DNA of 9,206 bases from an uncultured Collinsella sp. (GTDB lineage Bacteria > Actinomycetota > Coriobacteriia > Coriobacteriales > Coriobacteriaceae). A model generated the notes under the pieces. The model ran no database searches. It was not told where the DNA came from and saw only the letters and a list, made by a program, of their open reading frames with translations. Where the stretch lies: positions 1 through 9,206 of the forward strand of contig URRT01000073.1 of NCBI GenBank assembly GCA_900550355.1, in the 5' to 3' direction. Made by a program: the position numbers and the translations under genes. Below, in pieces: positions 7,151-9,206 of this stretch (position 1 is the stretch's first letter; each line of letters begins with the position of its first letter).

Positions 7151-7213
7151 TACAGCAACGTAAACGCCGTCGGAACATCGAGGTCTTCCAACCCGATGCT
7201 TTAGCGTAGTGAA

Positions 7214-7243
7214 TTGCACGGGCTGCTTGGTTATTGCTACAGT
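7214..7243 (+). promoter_or_regulatory. Candidate promoter for the DMT transporter, abutting a terminator
   Basis: TTGCAC (7214-7219) and TACAGT (7238-7243) are 18 bases apart, a reasonable -35/-10 pair with 5 of 6 and 4 of 6 matches if compared with TTGACA-like and TATAAT consensus in the loose sense. Transcription would start near 7250, inside the left arm of the terminator at 7246-7284, giving a leader of about 100 bases for the gene at 7352. Sequence match only; no other support. Confidence 0.35.
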
Positions 7244-7245
7244 AG

Positions 7246-7284
7246 CGGGGCGTGCCGGGGGTCCGGTGCGTCCCGTTTTTATTT
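7246..7284 (+). terminator. Strong intrinsic terminator after the YhgE/Pip pair
   Basis: A 13-bp stem, CGGGGCGTGCCGG (7246-7258) with CCGGTGCGTCCCG (7263-7275), includes three G-U pairs, has a 4-base loop (GGGT) and is followed at once by TTTTTATTT. This is a classical Rho-independent terminator. It lies about 95 bases after the stop codon at 7150 and separates the YhgE/Pip unit from the transporter gene. Confidence 0.88.
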
Positions 7285-7351
7285 GACCATGAGGCGGCAC
7301 GCAGCCATACGCGTGCGGACACCACGCCCAGATTGAGTGCGAGGATGTTCC

Positions 7352-8335
7352 ATGGCCCAATACGCTACCAACGAAATCGAAAACTTGCCCGATAGCCCAG
7401 TAGCCCGTGAGGATTTGGGCGCGGGCGGTATTCCCCGGGGCGCCGGCGCACGCTCTCCGCTGTTCTGGAAGGTTCTGCTCCTTTCGGTGGCGGTCATCTG
7501 GGGCTACTCCTTTACCACTATGAAGGACGCACTCGGCACCATTCCGGTGTTCGCGCTGCTCTATGTACGTTTTCTGCCCGCAGCGTTGGTCATGTTTGCC
7601 GTCTTCCACAAGCGCATCATCGCGCACCTCAACGCTCGCAACTTGATCGTTGGCCTGAGTATGGGCGTGCTCATGTGGGCGGCCTATGCGTTGCAGACGG
7701 TCGGTCTGGCACATACTACGGCGGGCAAGAATGCTTTTTTGACGGGCACGTATTGCATCCTTGTACCGTTCGCGAGCTATTTTCTGAGCGGCGAAAAACT
7801 CACCCGTTATAACCTGGGCGCGGCGCTGCTGTGCTTGGCGGGCATTGGTTTGGTGGCGCTCGATAGCGTTGAATTCAACATCGGTGACGTCATTACGCTG
7901 GCGGGTGCGGCCTTTTTCGCCATCCAGATGGCGGTGACTGCCAAGTACGGTCGCAAAATGGACGTTAACGTCATCACGTTTTGGATGTTTGTGGGCAACG
8001 GCGTGCTGAGCCTGGCAACGTCGCTGCTATTCGAGACCCAAGCGCCTCTGTCCGTTTGGACGCCGAGCTTTATCAGTGCGATGGCGTTTCTCTCGGTGGG
8101 CTGCACATGCGCGGCTCTGCTCATCCAAAACGTCGGCCTGGCGCATGTCCCGGCCTCGACGGGCTCGCTGCTCCTTTCGATGGAGTCGCCTTCGGGTGTG
8201 CTGTTCTCGGTGCTGCTGATGGGGGAGGCGCTCACCTCGCGCCTGCTCGCCGGCTTCGCGCTCATCTTCCTGTCGATTATCTTGAGCGAGACTCACTTCG
8301 ATTTTTTGCGTCGAAAGCCGCGCCCGCAATTGTAA
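7352..8335 (+). CDS. EamA-domain DMT-superfamily transporter
   Basis: A 327-residue inner-membrane protein of the drug/metabolite transporter superfamily with two tandem EamA repeats and ten predicted helices. A soluble N-terminal stretch (about 1-37) precedes helix one (VLLLSVAVIWGYSFTTMKDAL, about 41-61, with the typical WGYSFT). The first repeat includes YVRFLPAALVMF (71-82), MGVLMWAAYALQTVGLAHTT (104-123) and GKNAFLTGTYCILVPFASYF (125-144). The second starts near 179 and includes TGSLLLSMESPSGVLFSVLLMGEAL (270-294), the EamA signature near the family end. The ATG at 7352 is chosen because GAGG lies seven bases upstream; an in-frame GTG at 7337 would overlap that site. Members export or import amino acids, metabolites or drugs, and the substrate cannot be read from the sequence. 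It is bounded by terminators at both ends, so it is probably a single-gene unit. Confidence 0.95.
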   Translation: MAQYATNEIENLPDSPVAREDLGAGGIPRGAGARSPLFWKVLLLSVAVIWGYSFTTMKDALGTIPVFALLYVRFLPAALVMFAVFHKRIIAHLNARNLIVGLSMGVLMWAAYALQTVGLAHTTAGKNAFLTGTYCILVPFASYFLSGEKLTRYNLGAALLCLAGIGLVALDSVEFNIGDVITLAGAAFFAIQMAVTAKYGRKMDVNVITFWMFVGNGVLSLATSLLFETQAPLSVWTPSFISAMAFLSVGCTCAALLIQNVGLAHVPASTGSLLLSMESPSGVLFSVLLMGEALTSRLLAGFALIFLSIILSETHFDFLRRKPRPQL

Positions 8336-8347
8336 ACAACTTGTTGC

Positions 8348-8373
8348 GCCGCCCTCCTGGGGCGGCATTTTTT
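8348..8373 (+). terminator. Intrinsic terminator after the DMT transporter
   Basis: A 7-bp all-GC stem, GCCGCCC (8348-8354) with GGGCGGC (8360-8366), has a 5-base loop and is followed by A and six T (8368-8373). It begins 12 bases after the transporter stop codon. This is a standard Rho-independent terminator. Confidence 0.92.
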
Positions 8374-8399
8374 ATGCCTCGCCCTTAAAGTAGTACCTT

Positions 8400-8421
8400 G
8401 CACTTTACGCTATCAAAGTGC
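8400..8421. promoter_or_regulatory. Seven-bp dyad upstream of the M20 gene, possible operator
   Basis: GCACTTT (8400-8406) and AAAGTGC (8415-8421) are perfect inverted repeats separated by 8 bases, 30 bases before the start codon. TTGCAC (8398-8403) overlaps the left arm and could be a -35 box, but I find no convincing -10 box at the right distance. The arrangement fits a repressor site or a short leader hairpin. Only the symmetry is certain. Confidence 0.4.
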
Positions 8422-8451
8422 TTGCTGCAAAAACGATACTGGAGGGCATCT

Positions 8452-9206
8452 ATGGCACCAGCTTTGTCCGATCTTCAACCGCAATCAGCGCCCAAGGCCA
8501 CCGCAGCGGCGCAGACCGCTATCGGTGACGGCCTTGTTGCAGAAGCTCAGGCTTTTGCAGACGAGCTCGCTGCGTGGCGACACGATCTGCACCAGACGCC
8601 CGAGTTGGGTAATAGCCTCCCACAGACCTCTGCGTATATCCAAGCGCGCCTGACCGAGATGGACATCCCATTTGCCACGCTCGTTGATGGTTCCTGCGTT
8701 GTGGGCCTTGTCGGCGCCGGTGCCGCCGCGGCCCAAGGCAATGGCGTCTGCACGGACGAACAGGCCGGTACGGTCATCATGCTCCGTGGCGATATGGATG
8801 CCCTGCCCGTTGCCGAGGAATCCGGCGAGCCCTTTGCATCCACCAACGGCTGCATGCACGCTTGCGGTCACGATATGCACGCGACGGCGCTGCTTGGTGC
8901 GGCTCGTATGCTCAAAGCGCGCGAGGCAGAGCTTGTTGATGCCAACGCTACGGTTAAGTTGCTGTTCCAGCCGGGCGAGGAAACCTTTGAGGGTGCCCGC
9001 GCCGCCATCGCCGACGGTCTGCTGCAGAACCCGCGTCCTCAGGTCGCCTTTGCCATGCATGTCAATAGCCAGTCGCCGCTTGGCCTGGTGCTTTACGGCA
9101 GTCCGGCGCTCTCGGGCGTGTACGGTTTTCGCATCACACTTCAGGGCAAGGGCGGTCATGGCTCCACGCCCCACAACTGCAACGACCCCCATTCCGCGTG
9201 CGATAC
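8452..9206 (+). CDS. M20-family metal-dependent amidohydrolase, 3' truncated
   Basis: The open frame runs to the window edge, giving 251 residues plus part of a codon of a protein usually about 380-430 long. It belongs to the M20D branch (hippurate hydrolase, IAA-amino-acid hydrolase, N-acyl-amino-acid deacylase types), cytosolic enzymes that remove an acyl group from N-acylated amino acids or related amides with a two-metal centre. Motifs in order are WRHDLHQTPELG (42-53), LRGDMDALPVAEE (111-123), MHACGHDMHATALLGAARML (135-154), LFQPGEE (171-177), AMHV (201-204) and GKGGHGSTPH (232-241). Expected metal and catalytic residues are present: Cys138, His140, Glu176/177 and His203, with His236 in the dimerisation domain. 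ATG 8452 follows GGAGGG (8441-8446) by five bases. The N-terminus is about 40 residues longer than the core and Ala-rich. A small extra loop lies near 90-106. The final metal-binding histidine would be beyond the window. Exact substrate is not determinable. Confidence 0.95.
   Translation, partial: MAPALSDLQPQSAPKATAAAQTAIGDGLVAEAQAFADELAAWRHDLHQTPELGNSLPQTSAYIQARLTEMDIPFATLVDGSCVVGLVGAGAAAAQGNGVCTDEQAGTVIMLRGDMDALPVAEESGEPFASTNGCMHACGHDMHATALLGAARMLKAREAELVDANATVKLLFQPGEETFEGARAAIADGLLQNPRPQVAFAMHVNSQSPLGLVLYGSPALSGVYGFRITLQGKGGHGSTPHNCNDPHSACD

Noticed and set aside
7337..7351. GTG at 7337 as the transporter start
   Set aside because: The ATG at 7352 has GAGG seven bases upstream, whereas the GTG has no comparable site and would put that ribosome binding site inside the coding region.
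3761..7714. A 1317-codon open frame on the minus strand across both YhgE/Pip genes and into the transporter gene
   Set aside because: It sits in exact codon register opposite three + strand genes that all share one frame, so its stops can arise only from TTA, CTA or TCA codons, which these genes rarely use; it ends at a TCA serine codon (3761-3763). The product is Arg/His/Gln-rich with no domain and crosses a terminator. It is a codon-bias shadow.
8485..9192. A 235-codon minus-strand open frame opposite the amidohydrolase gene
   Set aside because: The + strand frame shows complete M20 motifs, while the minus-strand translation has no recognisable domain and arises from the same codon-bias effect.

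Overview
The window is moderately GC-rich and bacterial, with five genes, all on the + strand. GC-leaning codon use (few TTA, CTA or TCA codons), strong AGGAGG-type ribosome binding sites and the gene content suggest a gut actinobacterium of the Coriobacteriia, most likely Collinsella or a close relative. That placement is my inference from overall character; no marker gene in the window proves it.

Layout. (1) 1-1669: most of htpG, the bacterial Hsp90 chaperone, cut at its 5' end by the window edge. (2) 1670-2170: a 500-bp gap with no convincing gene but dense structure: a perfect 15-bp hairpin just after htpG, a tandem 20-bp direct repeat, a long nested hairpin of about 98 nt, a 56-bp imperfect palindrome that looks REP-like, then a possible promoter/operator and leader hairpins before the next gene. 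(3) 2171-7150: two consecutive genes with no spacer between them, encoding large YhgE/Pip-family membrane proteins of 929 and 729 residues. Each has one N-terminal membrane segment, a long coiled-coil-like extracellular region and a C-terminal ABC-2-permease-like membrane block. The first also has an extra 200-residue C-terminal extension. (4) 7151-7351: a strong intrinsic terminator with a promoter-like sequence overlapping its start. (5) 7352-8335: a ten-helix EamA/DMT-type transporter with its own terminator. (6) 8452 to the end: the N-terminal 251 residues of an M20-family amidohydrolase, cut by the window edge.

How the genes work together. Only the two YhgE/Pip genes form a clear functional unit: they abut, and the second is translated from a near-perfect Shine-Dalgarno sequence inside the last codons of the first. 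Two different subunits of one family, co-translated, suggest a heteromeric envelope machine of unknown substrate. No ATPase, T7SS component or regulator gene is visible in the window to define it. htpG, the DMT transporter and the amidohydrolase look like separate transcription units. The least explained parts are the YhgE/Pip pair and the mosaic of structured repeats between htpG and that pair.
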